Positions 7,763 through 15,442 are shown, counted from the first letter of the stretch. The stretch: 26,945 nucleotides of DNA from an uncultured bacterium (GCA_905215385.1 CAJMPY010000029.1:1-26945), one strand, 5' to 3'. The notes: a model not told the origin generated them from the letters alone. Translations and numbers: made by a program.

Positions 7763-9076
7763 ATGAAGCTCACTATAGAATCGATGACCTACGGCGCCGA
7801 CGGGCTGGCGCACGCCGACAACGGCAAGGCCGTCTTTGTGCAGGGCGCCGTGGCAGGCGACACCGTCGAGGCCGAGGTCGTACAGGACGGCAAGTCGTTC
7901 ATGCGCGCCCGCACCACCGAGATTCTGGAGCCAAGCCCCGATCGCATCCAGCCTCCCTGCCCCTTCGTTGGCATCTGCGGCGGCTGCTCGTGGGGCAATC
8001 TCTCACGCACGGCACAGCTCGCCGCCAAGGAGCAAAATCTGCGCTCCACGCTCGAGCGCATCGGCAAGTTCGCTCCCGAGCAGGTCGATGAGTTGGTACA
8101 GCCCATCCGCCATACCAAGGACGACTGGGGCTACCGCAATAAAATCGAGCTCGAACCGACCGTCGTCAACGGTCGCGTGCGCCTTGGCATGCACGGTGTC
8201 GACCCCAGCAAAATAGTGACCGTCGATGCGTGCCCGCTGTTCGATAAGCGTTTTCCCAAGGCGCTCAAATCGGTCGTCGGCGCGCTCAACTATCTAAGCG
8301 GCAGCCACGACCTGGGCCTCGAACGCGTGGGCATTCGCGCATCGCGCCGCACCAAGGCACTCGAGGTCGCACTCTGGACGCCCACGGGCTCTTTTCCGCG
8401 CTCACAGGTCTCGCGCGTGCTGGCGGACGCCGCTCATCCCACGAGTATCGTGCGTGTGATGAGCAAGGGCGAAAAGAAAGCCCGACGTGTCTCCAAAGTC
8501 GAGATGCTCGCCGGCGAGGGCTCGTGGACCGAGAACATCGCCGAAGGCCAGATGCGCTTATCTGCCCCGTCGTTTTTCCAGGTCAATACCAAGGGCGCCG
8601 AGATTTTGATTGAGCTCGTTATGGACGCCCTCGACCCGCAGGAAGACGAGCTAGCCGTGGACCTGTACTGCGGTGCTGGCACCTTTACCCTACCGCTCGC
8701 CCGCCGCTGCGATTTTGTCGCCGCTGTCGAAGCCTATGGCCCGGCCGTGCGCGATTTACGCCGTAACCTGGAGATCAACAAGCTCGATAACGTCGACGTC
8801 ATCGGCGGCGACGCGGTGCGCGAGTTCCCCGACCAGGACGCCGATGTCCTGGTAGTCGATCCGCCGCGCGCAGGCTTGGCGCCCGAGGCCATCGACCTCA
8901 TCGCGAGCACGAGTGCCCGCGATGTCGCCTACGTGAGCTGTGACCCTGCCACCCTGGCACGCGACCTCAAGCGCTTTGTCGAGGAGGGCACCTTCTCTCC
9001 CATCAAGATCACGCCGGTCGACCTATTCCCGCAAACCTTCCACTGCGAAACCGTCGTCCACCTCAAGCGTAACTAG
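7763..9076 (+). CDS. rlmD: 23S rRNA (uracil-C5) methyltransferase, RlmD/RumA type
   Basis: SAM-dependent RNA m5U methyltransferase of the TrmA/RumA family, 437 residues. The N-terminal 60 residues resemble a TRAM RNA-binding domain. An iron-sulfur cluster motif follows: C66, C72 and C75 in PPCPFVGICGGCSW, with C157 in DACPLFD as the likely fourth ligand. The C-terminal Rossmann domain has DLYCGAGTFTLPLA (SAM site), VVDPPRAGL and the catalytic cysteine C393 in YVSCDPATLARDL. Start ATG 7763 follows AGGCAGGGAT; an in-frame ATG/GTG 36 bp upstream is less likely. The family contains several target specificities (RlmC, RlmD, RlmCD, TrmA); RlmD is the best guess from the cluster cysteines but is not proven. 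Confidence 0.88.
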   Translation: MKLTIESMTYGADGLAHADNGKAVFVQGAVAGDTVEAEVVQDGKSFMRARTTEILEPSPDRIQPPCPFVGICGGCSWGNLSRTAQLAAKEQNLRSTLERIGKFAPEQVDELVQPIRHTKDDWGYRNKIELEPTVVNGRVRLGMHGVDPSKIVTVDACPLFDKRFPKALKSVVGALNYLSGSHDLGLERVGIRASRRTKALEVALWTPTGSFPRSQVSRVLADAAHPTSIVRVMSKGEKKARRVSKVEMLAGEGSWTENIAEGQMRLSAPSFFQVNTKGAEILIELVMDALDPQEDELAVDLYCGAGTFTLPLARRCDFVAAVEAYGPAVRDLRRNLEINKLDNVDVIGGDAVREFPDQDADVLVVDPPRAGLAPEAIDLIASTSARDVAYVSCDPATLARDLKRFVEEGTFSPIKITPVDLFPQTFHCETVVHLKRN

Positions 9077-9111
9077 ACCGTTTGCCCAAGACCACGCCCG
9101 ATGATTTTTCT

Positions 9112-9161
9112 GGGACGGGGATAAAAAAATTTGTTCTGAATGATTATTTAATCCCCGTCCC
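9112..9161. repeat. Perfect 11-bp inverted repeat between the methyltransferase gene and the IS remnant
   Basis: GGGACGGGGAT (9112-9122) and its exact complement ATCCCCGTCCC (9151-9161) enclose a 28-nt AT-rich loop. It starts 36 bp after the methyltransferase stop codon and ends 5 bp before the left end of the IS3 remnant. No U-tract follows on either strand, so it is a poor intrinsic terminator. It may be a small repeat element, or sequence that attracted the IS. Confidence 0.6.
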
Positions 9162-9166
9162 GAAAT

Positions 9167-9571
9167 TGAACCGCCCCCTCATTTCTTGGACATTAGAAAT
9201 GGGGAGCTTCTTTATGGACGGGAAAGTCGGACACGACGCCACGCTGAGGACTCTTGCAGCAGAGTTTTGCGACAGGGGATACGGGCGCACCGAAGGCCGA
9301 AGGGCGCCCGGACCCGGCCGGGGCCGGCGGCGTGCGAGGGCAAGCTCATGCGACGGAGCTGCTGCCCGGGCGCCTGAAGGACGAGTTCTACAGGAACCGG
9401 ACGTGGCGGAGCTTCGAGGAGTTCAAGCGGGACCTCCACGCCCACACCGTTCACTGGAACAAGAGGAGGCAGGTTAAGCAAAAGGGACTGACCCCGGAGG
9501 AGTTCCGGAATCAGTCCCCATGTGCGGCATAGGCCGCTAATTGACCCGTCTAAGTTTCGGGGCGCAGTTCA
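9167..9571 (+). mobile_element. 405-bp internally deleted IS3-family remnant (MITE-like)
   Basis: The left end (from 9167) begins TGAACCGCCCCC and the right end (9542-9571), read inward from its outer edge, begins TGAACTGCGCCCC. The two ends then share a further CTT-GAC stretch. TGAAC ends of this kind are typical of IS3/IS150-type elements. Between them are a possible orfA start (ATG 9214 after GGGGAG, reading MDGKVGHDATLRTLAAEF) and the C-terminal end of an orfB transposase. A full IS3 element is about 1.2-1.5 kb, so roughly 1 kb including most of the DDE catalytic core is missing. I see no clear target-site duplication. It cannot move by itself but could be mobilised in trans. Confidence 0.75.
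9254..9532 (+). pseudogene. IS3-family transposase (OrfB) C-terminal fragment
   Basis: The last 50 or so residues, including LKDEFYRNRTWRSFEEFK, VHWNKRRQVKQKGLTPEEF and RNQS, match the end of IS3/IS150-type OrfB transposases, where an ATEQxFGxLKDEF segment precedes them. Here the equivalent reads HATELLPGRLKDEF, slightly decayed. Residues upstream of about 9330 show no transposase similarity and may come from another frame after deletion. The first two catalytic acidic residues of the DDE motif lie in the missing part. It is not functional. Confidence 0.75.
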
Positions 9572-9618
9572 TTTCAGCGCCGCCCGAGAAAGCTAAACGC
9601 CTTCTGGCAGGTTGTCCC

Positions 9619-9653
9619 GGGCCGAGGGCGGCCACCTTGATCGCCCTCGGCCC
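9619..9653 (-). terminator. 12-bp perfect hairpin downstream of the PTS gene
   Basis: GGGCCGAGGGCG (9619-9630) pairs perfectly with 9642-9653 around an 11-nt loop. It lies 55 bp beyond the stop codon of the EIIBC gene and is a probable transcript end or 3'-stabilising structure. There is no U-tract on the minus strand, so termination by this hairpin alone is doubtful. Confidence 0.5.
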
Positions 9654-9707
9654 TCACCCACCTCAACTGCTACTCAATTACATAGAGCTGATTGAGGAGG
9701 GCGCAAG

Positions 9708-11156
9708 CTAGTGGGCGCCTTCCTCCTCGTCGTTGGGTCGGTAGGTGATGAACTCGATAACAAAGGCCAGGACGGCGGAGATGAGCGAGGCGATGATCGC
9801 GAAGATCATGTGGGAGATCCCGGCGCCACCAGGGGTCCCGTCGATGAAGTTGAGCAGGTTGAAGACGCCGAGGCCGCCCGAGATGTACATGAGAGCGCCA
9901 GTCATTCCCACGATAGCGCCGCCCACGGCGGAGCTCAGGCATGCCACGACGAACGCGCGCTTGTTGGGGAGGGCGATGCCGTAGATGCCCGGCTCGGTGA
10001 CGCCGAAGAAGAAGGCGGAGATCATCGCGGGAAGGGCGATGCCGCGGAAGCGCTCATCCTTGTTTCTGAGGTACATGGCAAAGATGACCGCTCCGAGTGC
10101 GAACCCGTGGCCGATGGTGGCGGCGAGCACGCCATCGTGGCCGAGGGTGTTCAGGTTCATGATGGAGATGGGGATGAGGCTCCAGTGGAAGCCGAAGATG
10201 ACGAGGCACATCCACAGTCCGCCGACTAGGGCGCTGCCCAGGACGGAACCAACCACGGGGAGCTGGAAGATGAACGAGAACGCCGCGCTCAGCAGGTTGG
10301 TGATGAGGGTGGCCACCGGGCCGATGATGAGGTAGCCCAAGACGATGGAGACCGTCATCGTGGCGAGCGGGACAAGGAACATCTTGAGCGCAGCCGGCAT
10401 CCAACTCTTGAGCCAGCGCTCAAGGATAGAGCCGAACCACACCATGAGAAGGACGGGGATCACCGAGCTCACGTAGCCGGACACGGGCATGATGATGGGG
10501 AGCCCGAGGGCGGTGGCGTACCACGAGAACGTGCCGGCCACGCCGAGGTCGATGCTGCCGAGCGCCTCGCCCGAGGTCAGGGCGACCATCGTCGGGTAGA
10601 GGAGCGCCACGCCGATTGCCACGCCGGTGAACTCGTTCATGCGGAACTTGCGCGCGGCACTGAACGCCAGGGCGACGGGAAGGAAGTAGAAGAAGCCGTC
10701 AGCCACGGTGTAGAGCAGCGTGTAGAGGCCGTCGTTTGCAAAGGCCGGGACGAAGTAGGTGATGAGGGCAAGCAGTCCCTTCATGATGCCTGCGGCGGCA
10801 AGCGGTCCCAGGATGGGCTGGAAGATGCCAGAGATGAGGTCGATGATGACGGAGGCAACGGTCTTATCGCCCTGGGGCTCGTCGTCGGCGCTTGCGCCGC
10901 CCGAGAAGTTGCCGGCCTCCAGGACCGCGTCGTAGACGTCCTCGACGATGTTGCCCACGACCACCTGGTACTGGCCGTTGGCCTGGATGACCTGGATGAC
11001 GCCCTTGAGGGCCTCGATCTTGGCCGTGTTGGCGCGGGACTCGTCCTTGAGTTTGAAGCGCACGCGCGTGATGCAGTGCGCGACGCTGGCGACGTTCTCG
11101 GCGCCGCCTACGTTCTCGAGTATGGATCTGGCCAGGTCGTCGTATTTTTCTGCCAT
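9708..11156 (-). CDS. PTS beta-glucoside transporter subunit EIIBC
   Basis: Membrane permease that imports and phosphorylates beta-glucosides, using phosphate passed from HPr through EIIA. The 482 residues contain an N-terminal EIIB domain (about residues 1-90) with the phosphorylated cysteine C28 in VAHCITRVRF. A linker follows, then an EIIC domain of about ten hydrophobic segments with the family motif GVTEPGIYGIALP. It resembles BglF/AscF but ends after EIIC with NDEEEGAH, so the EIIA domain found in BglF (about 625 residues) is absent. EIIA must come from another gene. ATG 11156 follows AAGGAGAAAATA. The gene starts 31 bp after the 6-phospho-beta-glucosidase, indicating one operon. Confidence 0.93.
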   Translation of the reverse strand: MAEKYDDLARSILENVGGAENVASVAHCITRVRFKLKDESRANTAKIEALKGVIQVIQANGQYQVVVGNIVEDVYDAVLEAGNFSGGASADDEPQGDKTVASVIIDLISGIFQPILGPLAAAGIMKGLLALITYFVPAFANDGLYTLLYTVADGFFYFLPVALAFSAARKFRMNEFTGVAIGVALLYPTMVALTSGEALGSIDLGVAGTFSWYATALGLPIIMPVSGYVSSVIPVLLMVWFGSILERWLKSWMPAALKMFLVPLATMTVSIVLGYLIIGPVATLITNLLSAAFSFIFQLPVVGSVLGSALVGGLWMCLVIFGFHWSLIPISIMNLNTLGHDGVLAATIGHGFALGAVIFAMYLRNKDERFRGIALPAMISAFFFGVTEPGIYGIALPNKRAFVVACLSSAVGGAIVGMTGALMYISGGLGVFNLLNFIDGTPGGAGISHMIFAIIASLISAVLAFVIEFITYRPNDEEEGAH

Positions 11157-11187
11157 TATTTTCTCCTTAGTGATATTGCCCGGGTGG

Positions 11188-12618
11188 TTAGCCCAGGTCG
11201 CCTCCGTTGGTGGCGATGGCCTGTTGATACCAGTAGAAGCTCTTCTTGCGCCTGCGCTCGAGCGTGCCGTTGCCCAGGTTGTCGCGGTCCACGTAGATGA
11301 AGCCGTAGCGCTTCTCCATCTCGCCGGAGCCCGCGCTCACGAGGTCGATCGGCCCCCAGGTGGTGTAGCCGAGCATCTCGACGCCGTCCTGCTCGATAGC
11401 GTCGCGCATGGCCTCGATGTGCTCGCGCAGGTAGGCGATGCGGTAGTCATCCTCGATCGTGCCGTCGGGAAGCACCTCGTCATAGGCGCCGAGGCCGTTC
11501 TCCACCACAAAGAGCGGCTTCTGGTAGCGGTCCCAGAGGTCGTTAATCGTGATGCGGAACCCCAGCGGGTCGATGACCCAGCCCCAGTCGCTCGTGCGCA
11601 CGTAGGGGTTCTCCACGCCGGCGAAGGCGTTGCCCTCGGCGACGCCGCCCACGGAATCGGGGTCGCCCGCGGTACAGCGCGAGGAGTAGTAGCTAAACGA
11701 GATGAAGTCGACGGTGTTCTCCGCAAGGATGCGCTCGTCCTCGGCGGTCATGCCCACGTCGATGCCCTCGCGCTCGAGCATCTTGAGCGCGTAGCCGGGG
11801 TAGTGCCCGCGTGCCTGCACGTCCACGAAGAAGAGGTCCTCCTGGTTCTTGACCTGCGCTGCACGGACGTCCTCGGGACGACAGGAGTAGGGGTAGTAGC
11901 TTCCCGCGGCGAGCATGCAGCCAACCTTGTTCTCCGGGTCGACCTCGTGGGCGATCTTGGTGGCCCAGGCGCTCGCCACGAGCTCGTTGTGCGCGGCGCG
12001 GTACTCGGCCTCGCGGGCATTCTCCCCGGGCTCGAGGACGATGCCGGCACCCATGAAGGGACGGTGCAAGATCATGTTCATCTCGTTGAACGTGATCCAC
12101 CAATGCACGAGGCCGCGGTAGCGGTTGAAGAGCACCTTCACGAGCCGCTTGTAGAGCTCGATGAGGGCGCGGTTTCGCCAGGCGCCGTACTTCTTGACGA
12201 GGTGGATGGGGCAGTCGAAGTGCGTGATGGTCACGAGGGGCTCGATCCTGTGCTCGCGGCAGCAGCGGAACACGTCCTCGTAGAAGGCGAGCCCGGCCTC
12301 GTTGGGCTCCTCCTCGTCGCCATTGGGGAAGATGCGGCTCCAGGCGATGGAGAGGCGAAAGACCTTAAAGCCCATCTCCGCGAAGAGGGCTATGTCCTCG
12401 CGGTAGTGGTGGTAGAAGTCGATGCCCGTCTGGGCCGGGTAGTAGTACCCGGGCTCAAAGTCGAGCATGCGCCTCAGGCCGCGACTTACGTCGTTGCGCT
12501 CCGACCCGTGTGGGATGACGTCGACATTGGCAAGGCCGCGGCCGCCCTCGTCATAACCTCCCTCGCATTGGTTAGCAGCGGTGGCTCCTCCCCAAAGGAA
12601 CCCTTTTGGAAATGGCAT
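11188..12618 (-). CDS. 6-phospho-beta-glucosidase, glycoside hydrolase family 1
   Basis: Hydrolyses the 6-phospho-beta-glucosides delivered by the adjacent PTS permease, releasing glucose 6-phosphate in the cytoplasm. The 476 residues match family length. The acid/base glutamate is E179 in TFNEMN and the nucleophile E373 in VVENGLG. The segment SAGSGEMEKRYGFIYVD carries the Ser, Lys and Tyr that bind the sugar phosphate, marking a phospho-glucosidase rather than a plain beta-glucosidase. Start ATG 12618 follows GAAGGAGGCACC. An in-frame extension to 12789 would overlap the EamA gene and encode basic low-complexity sequence, so I reject it. Comparable proteins are named BglA or AscB; the exact substrate (cellobiose, arbutin, salicin) is not determinable. 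Confidence 0.95.
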   Translation of the reverse strand: MPFPKGFLWGGATAANQCEGGYDEGGRGLANVDVIPHGSERNDVSRGLRRMLDFEPGYYYPAQTGIDFYHHYREDIALFAEMGFKVFRLSIAWSRIFPNGDEEEPNEAGLAFYEDVFRCCREHRIEPLVTITHFDCPIHLVKKYGAWRNRALIELYKRLVKVLFNRYRGLVHWWITFNEMNMILHRPFMGAGIVLEPGENAREAEYRAAHNELVASAWATKIAHEVDPENKVGCMLAAGSYYPYSCRPEDVRAAQVKNQEDLFFVDVQARGHYPGYALKMLEREGIDVGMTAEDERILAENTVDFISFSYYSSRCTAGDPDSVGGVAEGNAFAGVENPYVRTSDWGWVIDPLGFRITINDLWDRYQKPLFVVENGLGAYDEVLPDGTIEDDYRIAYLREHIEAMRDAIEQDGVEMLGYTTWGPIDLVSAGSGEMEKRYGFIYVDRDNLGNGTLERRRKKSFYWYQQAIATNGGDLG

Positions 12619-12739
12619 GGTGCCTCCTTCTCTCTGGCGCCCCCACCTCTGCGGGGACGCTTTATAACGTCCTTGCGACCTCACGCGCCGGGCCCGTGGC
12701 CCTTTCCCTGATGCGCGCGGGCCGCCCGTGAAGGGGTGA

Positions 12740-13720
12740 CTAGCTGACGGCTTGTCCTGCGGCGGCGCGACGTGCCTCCCGGCCTCCAAGCAGGGAGGGG
12801 ACCTGTGCCAGGCACACGCCGGCGAGGATGATGGCGACGCCCAGCCACTCGACGACGCCGAGCGGCTCGCCGAGGACGATCATGGCGATGAGCAGGCCGG
12901 CGGGGAGTTCCGCGGCGGCCATGACAGTGGAGAGACCCGCGGGCAGGTGCGGAGAGCCCATGCCGAAGAGCAAGACCGGGCAGAGCATGCCAAAGAAGCC
13001 GGCGATGACGGCAAAGGGCAGGATGCCCTGGGCGAGGACGCCCGAGACGACGTAGTCCGGGCACACCGTGAGCGACATGACCACGGAGCCCGCGCACACG
13101 ATGACGCCGCGCTGCTCGGACGAGCAGGGGGCCTCGACCTTGCCGGAGAGGGTGACAAAGAGGGAGCAGGACACGGCCGCCCCCAGCGCGCAGAGCAGGG
13201 CCACGGGGTCGTACCCGGTGATGCCGGTCTTGTAAACGCCGCTCGCGAACACCGTCCCGAAGACGATGGCCAGGGCGGAGGCCACTTGGAGGAGCCTCGG
13301 CGGCCGGCGCGTCATGACGGTCTGCCACACGAGCCCCAGCCACGTGAACTGGAAGAGGAGCGTGAGCGCCACCGGGGCGGGCAGCACGCTCATGGCGTAG
13401 CAGTAGAGGATTGAGGTGAGGCAGGTGAGGGCTCCCAGGCCCATGAGCTTAAGGGCGAGCTTCCAGCCCACGCGCTGCCAGCGGTGCCCGAGTGCGTGCC
13501 CTGCGAGCGTGGCGAGGGCGAAGAAGAGGCAGCCGAGCCACGCTTGGCTCGCCACCACCTGTGCCGAGGTGAAGCCCGCGGCGTAGGCGAGCTTGTAGGT
13601 CGTGGCCATCGCGCCGTAGCAGGCGCCGCCCGCAAAGACCTGGAGCGCCGCCTTGGCCTGTCCCGCGCCCGTGGCTCCCGCCCCGGCGGCCTGCTGCTTG
13701 ATTGTGTTTGTTCCTGCCAT
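12740..13720 (-). CDS. EamA/DMT-superfamily transporter
   Basis: Membrane protein of 326 residues with about ten hydrophobic segments in two halves, as in EamA (drug/metabolite transporter) exporters. The second half has the typical ending LGEPLGVVEWLGVAIILAGV. ATG 13720 follows AAGGGAGCCTA. An upstream in-frame extension to 13924 would begin at the -10 region and read through a terminator hairpin, so it is not used. The gene is 121 bp upstream of the 6-phospho-beta-glucosidase on the same strand, probably the first gene of the operon. Its substrate is unknown. A transporter for the aglycone or for sugar products is possible from context only. Confidence 0.85.
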   Translation of the reverse strand: MAGTNTIKQQAAGAGATGAGQAKAALQVFAGGACYGAMATTYKLAYAAGFTSAQVVASQAWLGCLFFALATLAGHALGHRWQRVGWKLALKLMGLGALTCLTSILYCYAMSVLPAPVALTLLFQFTWLGLVWQTVMTRRPPRLLQVASALAIVFGTVFASGVYKTGITGYDPVALLCALGAAVSCSLFVTLSGKVEAPCSSEQRGVIVCAGSVVMSLTVCPDYVVSGVLAQGILPFAVIAGFFGMLCPVLLFGMGSPHLPAGLSTVMAAAELPAGLLIAMIVLGEPLGVVEWLGVAIILAGVCLAQVPSLLGGREARRAAAGQAVS

Positions 13721-13746
13721 TAGGCTCCCTTCCGTCTGCTGTCTTG

Positions 13747-13769
13747 CAGACGCACGTCTCGTGCGTCTG
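13747..13769 (-). promoter_or_regulatory. Leader hairpin just upstream of the EamA ribosome binding site
   Basis: A perfect 10-bp stem, CAGACGCACG with CGTGCGTCTG, closes a 3-nt loop. It lies about 27 bp upstream of the EamA start codon on the minus strand, in the mRNA leader and after the terminator hairpin. No U-tract follows. It could protect the mRNA 5' region after processing or affect translation start. Confidence 0.6.
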
Positions 13770-13837
13770 TTCCCTGCAGTCGGAAGGTGGGCTCGTGCGG
13801 TCTTCTGGCGGTGCATGTGGCACCTGCTGCCAAGACG

Positions 13838-13873
13838 AAAAAAGCCACGCAACCGACTGCTCGGTTGCGTGGC
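13838..13873 (-). terminator. Intrinsic terminator inside the EamA/bgl leader (attenuator)
   Basis: A perfect 13-bp stem (13844-13856 with 13861-13873, 4-nt loop) is followed on the minus strand by six T residues. No minus-strand gene lies upstream that it could serve, since the next genes are on the plus strand. A promoter-like sequence sits about 50 bp upstream of it. That makes it a premature terminator in the operon leader. An upstream GCGTGG (about 13905) could pair with CCACGC of the terminator stem and form an antiterminator. I could not match it to a T-box, a known riboswitch class or the BglG/LicT RAT sequence. Confidence 0.75.
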
Positions 13874-13922
13874 AAAAAGGTGGCTAGCGCCCAGAAAAGT
13901 CCACGCGTTTTTAGACTGGGGC

Positions 13923-13952
13923 ATGGTACTACAACAGGTGAGATTCCGTCAA
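13923..13952 (-). promoter_or_regulatory. Probable promoter of the EamA-bgl operon
   Basis: On the minus strand TTGACG (13947-13952) is separated by 18 bp from TACCAT (13923-13928). The -35 is close to consensus and the -10 is moderate. Transcription would start near 13916 and give a leader of about 195 nt containing the terminator hairpin. The upstream part of the gap (13953-14035) shows only a CCCCG/CGGGG mini-palindrome near 14006-14017. Confidence 0.55.
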
Positions 13953-14035
13953 GAAAAACCGAGGAAAAAAGTGAGCCTCTGCCCGCCGTACCTGTGGCGG
14001 TCGTTCCCCGAACGGGGCGGTGCTGTTGGGGACTG

Positions 14036-14090
14036 TCTCGATCTGTAACAGTTGGGGCTAGTTTTGGTCGATGGATGTTACAGATTGAGA
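14036..14090. repeat. 15-bp inverted repeat upstream of the DJ-1 gene
   Basis: TCTCGATCTGTAACA (14036-14050) and TGTTACAGATTGAGA (14076-14090) are complementary at 14 of 15 positions, separated by 25 bp. It is too far apart for a simple operator dimer and has no U-tract. It could be the ends of a short mobile repeat or paired binding sites. It lies in the gap between the divergent EamA operon and DJ-1 gene. The rest of the gap to 14220 holds a weak TATAAG and a short GACGGC/GCCGTT hairpin followed by Ts (about 14182-14207). Confidence 0.6.
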
Positions 14091-14220
14091 TTGTTGAGGA
14101 TGGGTGGGGGTAGCTAATTCGGACGGGGCTATTTTAAACATTGGGAAATCGAGCGTGGCAAGCGGAGGTCTTCGGGGTATAAGACGGCTAATTGTATGCC
14201 GTTTTTTGAAAGGAACCCTT

Positions 14221-14763
14221 ATGCCCAGCGTTGCCGTTCTTGCCGCCGATGGCTTTGAAACGATTGAATGCCTGACCATGGTCGATGTCATGCGTCGCGG
14301 CGGCGTGCGCGCCACGCTCGTCTCGATCATGCCCACGCGCGAGGTCGTAAGCTCGCTGCAGATTCCCGTAACCTGCGACGTACTCTTTGACGAGATTAAC
14401 TTTAACGAGTATGACTGCGTCGTGCTGCCCGGCGGTCTGCCCGGCGCCACCAACCTGCGCGCCGACCAGCGCGTCTGCGACGTGGTCTGCGAGTTCGCCG
14501 CGACCAAGCACGTCGCCGCCATCTGCGCCGCCCCGTTTATCCTGGGTGAGCTCGACCTGCTCGAGGGGCGCCACGCCACGTGCTTCCCTGGCTTTGAGAA
14601 AAGCTTCCCCAAAGGCGCCTATACCGGCGAGAAGGTTACGCAAGACGGCAACATCATCACCGCCAGCGGCATGGCCCAGTCGCTCCCCTTTGCGCTTGAG
14701 CTGCTGCGCACGCTCGCCGGCGACAAGGCCGTCGAGAAGGTCGCCGAGGGCATTCAGCTATGA
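14221..14763 (+). CDS. DJ-1/PfpI family protein
   Basis: 180-residue cytoplasmic protein of the DJ-1/YajL group. The nucleophilic elbow cysteine is C102 in AAICAAPFILGEL, and the N-terminal VAVLAADGFETIE contains the conserved glutamate that contacts that cysteine. Proteins of this group are linked to oxidative-stress protection and to repair of glyoxal-modified molecules; the activity is debated. ATG 14221 follows GAAAGGAACCCTT; an in-frame upstream start at 14104 lacks family sequence. Its stop codon overlaps the start of maf (ATGA), so the two are translationally coupled. ThiJ-type names also apply. Confidence 0.92.
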   Translation: MPSVAVLAADGFETIECLTMVDVMRRGGVRATLVSIMPTREVVSSLQIPVTCDVLFDEINFNEYDCVVLPGGLPGATNLRADQRVCDVVCEFAATKHVAAICAAPFILGELDLLEGRHATCFPGFEKSFPKGAYTGEKVTQDGNIITASGMAQSLPFALELLRTLAGDKAVEKVAEGIQL

Positions 14764-15341
14764 TTTTGGCTTCGCAATCACCGCGCCGCATCGAGTTGAT
14801 GCGCGAGGCGGGCTATGACATTCGCATCATTCCTGCCGATATCGACGAAACGCCGTTTGATGGCGAGGCCCCGCTTACGCTCGTTGAACGCTTAGCACGC
14901 GCCAAAGCCGCCGCCGTTGCCGCCGAGCATGCCGAGCCCAATGAGCTGACGGTCGCGGCCGACACCATCGTCACCTTTGACGGCAAGATTCTGGGCAAGC
15001 CGGCAACCGAGGACGAGGCGCGTACCATGCTCCGTGAGCTTTCGGGCCGCACGCACCAGGTCGCAACTGGCGTCTGCATCGTTAAGGCAGGCGATACGGC
15101 CGCCCCACATTCCGCCGAGAGCCTGTCCTTTGTCGATGTGACCGACGTGACGTTCTACGAGCTCACCGACGAGCAGATCGAGCACTACGTCGCCTCGGGT
15201 GAGCCCATGGACAAGGCCGGCGCCTACGGCATTCAGGGCACAGGAGGACGCATGCTCGTGCATGATATATCGGGCGACTTCTATAACGTGGTGGGCCTAC
15301 CCATCGCTCGCGTCGCGCGCGCGATTCAAAAGCTCTCGTAA
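14760..15341 (+). CDS. maf: Maf-like nucleoside triphosphate pyrophosphatase
   Basis: House-cleaning enzyme of the Maf/HAM1-like fold that converts nucleoside triphosphates (dTTP/UTP or modified nucleotides) to monophosphates and pyrophosphate. The 193 residues start LASQSPRRIELM (phosphate-binding loop) and contain AADTIV with the catalytic Asp, GKPATEDEARTML, EPMDKAGAYGIQG and DFYNVVGLP. All are family hallmarks. The start overlaps the DJ-1 stop codon by four bases. In some bacteria Maf also affects septum formation; nothing here addresses that. Confidence 0.95.
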   Translation: MILASQSPRRIELMREAGYDIRIIPADIDETPFDGEAPLTLVERLARAKAAAVAAEHAEPNELTVAADTIVTFDGKILGKPATEDEARTMLRELSGRTHQVATGVCIVKAGDTAAPHSAESLSFVDVTDVTFYELTDEQIEHYVASGEPMDKAGAYGIQGTGGRMLVHDISGDFYNVVGLPIARVARAIQKLS

Positions 15342-15349
15342 TTGCATCT

Positions 15350-15381
15350 GGCGCTGGGTATCCCCCAGCGCCTACAATTTT
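15350..15381 (+). terminator. Intrinsic terminator after maf
   Basis: A perfect 9-bp stem GGCGCTGGG/CCCAGCGCC (15350-15358 with 15364-15372, 5-nt loop) is followed by TACAATTTT. The interrupted U-tract suggests moderate strength. The TACAAT could double as a -10 for the peptidase gene, but no -35 is visible outside the stem. Confidence 0.65.
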
Positions 15382-15442
15382 GGCGTACCGTACGGATCCC
15401 GACCGGGCACATGGCGCGGCGGAAAACCGATAGGAGTTAAAC

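Noticed and set aside
12619..12789. Longer start for the 6-phospho-beta-glucosidase overlapping the EamA gene
   Set aside because: The extra residues are basic low-complexity sequence; MPFPKGFLWGGATAANQ is the family start and has a strong ribosome binding site.
13780..13800. CCGCACGAGCC word in the EamA leader matching the core of palindromes A and B
   Set aside because: Eleven bases match but the partner strand, loop and bulges of the A/B core are missing, so I treat it as chance.
13721..13924. N-terminal extension of the EamA protein, or a leader peptide starting at 13924
   Set aside because: The ATG lies at the promoter -10, upstream of the likely transcription start, and the frame runs through the terminator stem. 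The only Trp is single, so it is not a classical attenuation peptide.
13838..13925. BglG/LicT-type RAT antiterminator site in the bgl leader
   Set aside because: I looked for a RAT-like sequence overlapping the terminator because the operon is a beta-glucoside one, but found no convincing match.
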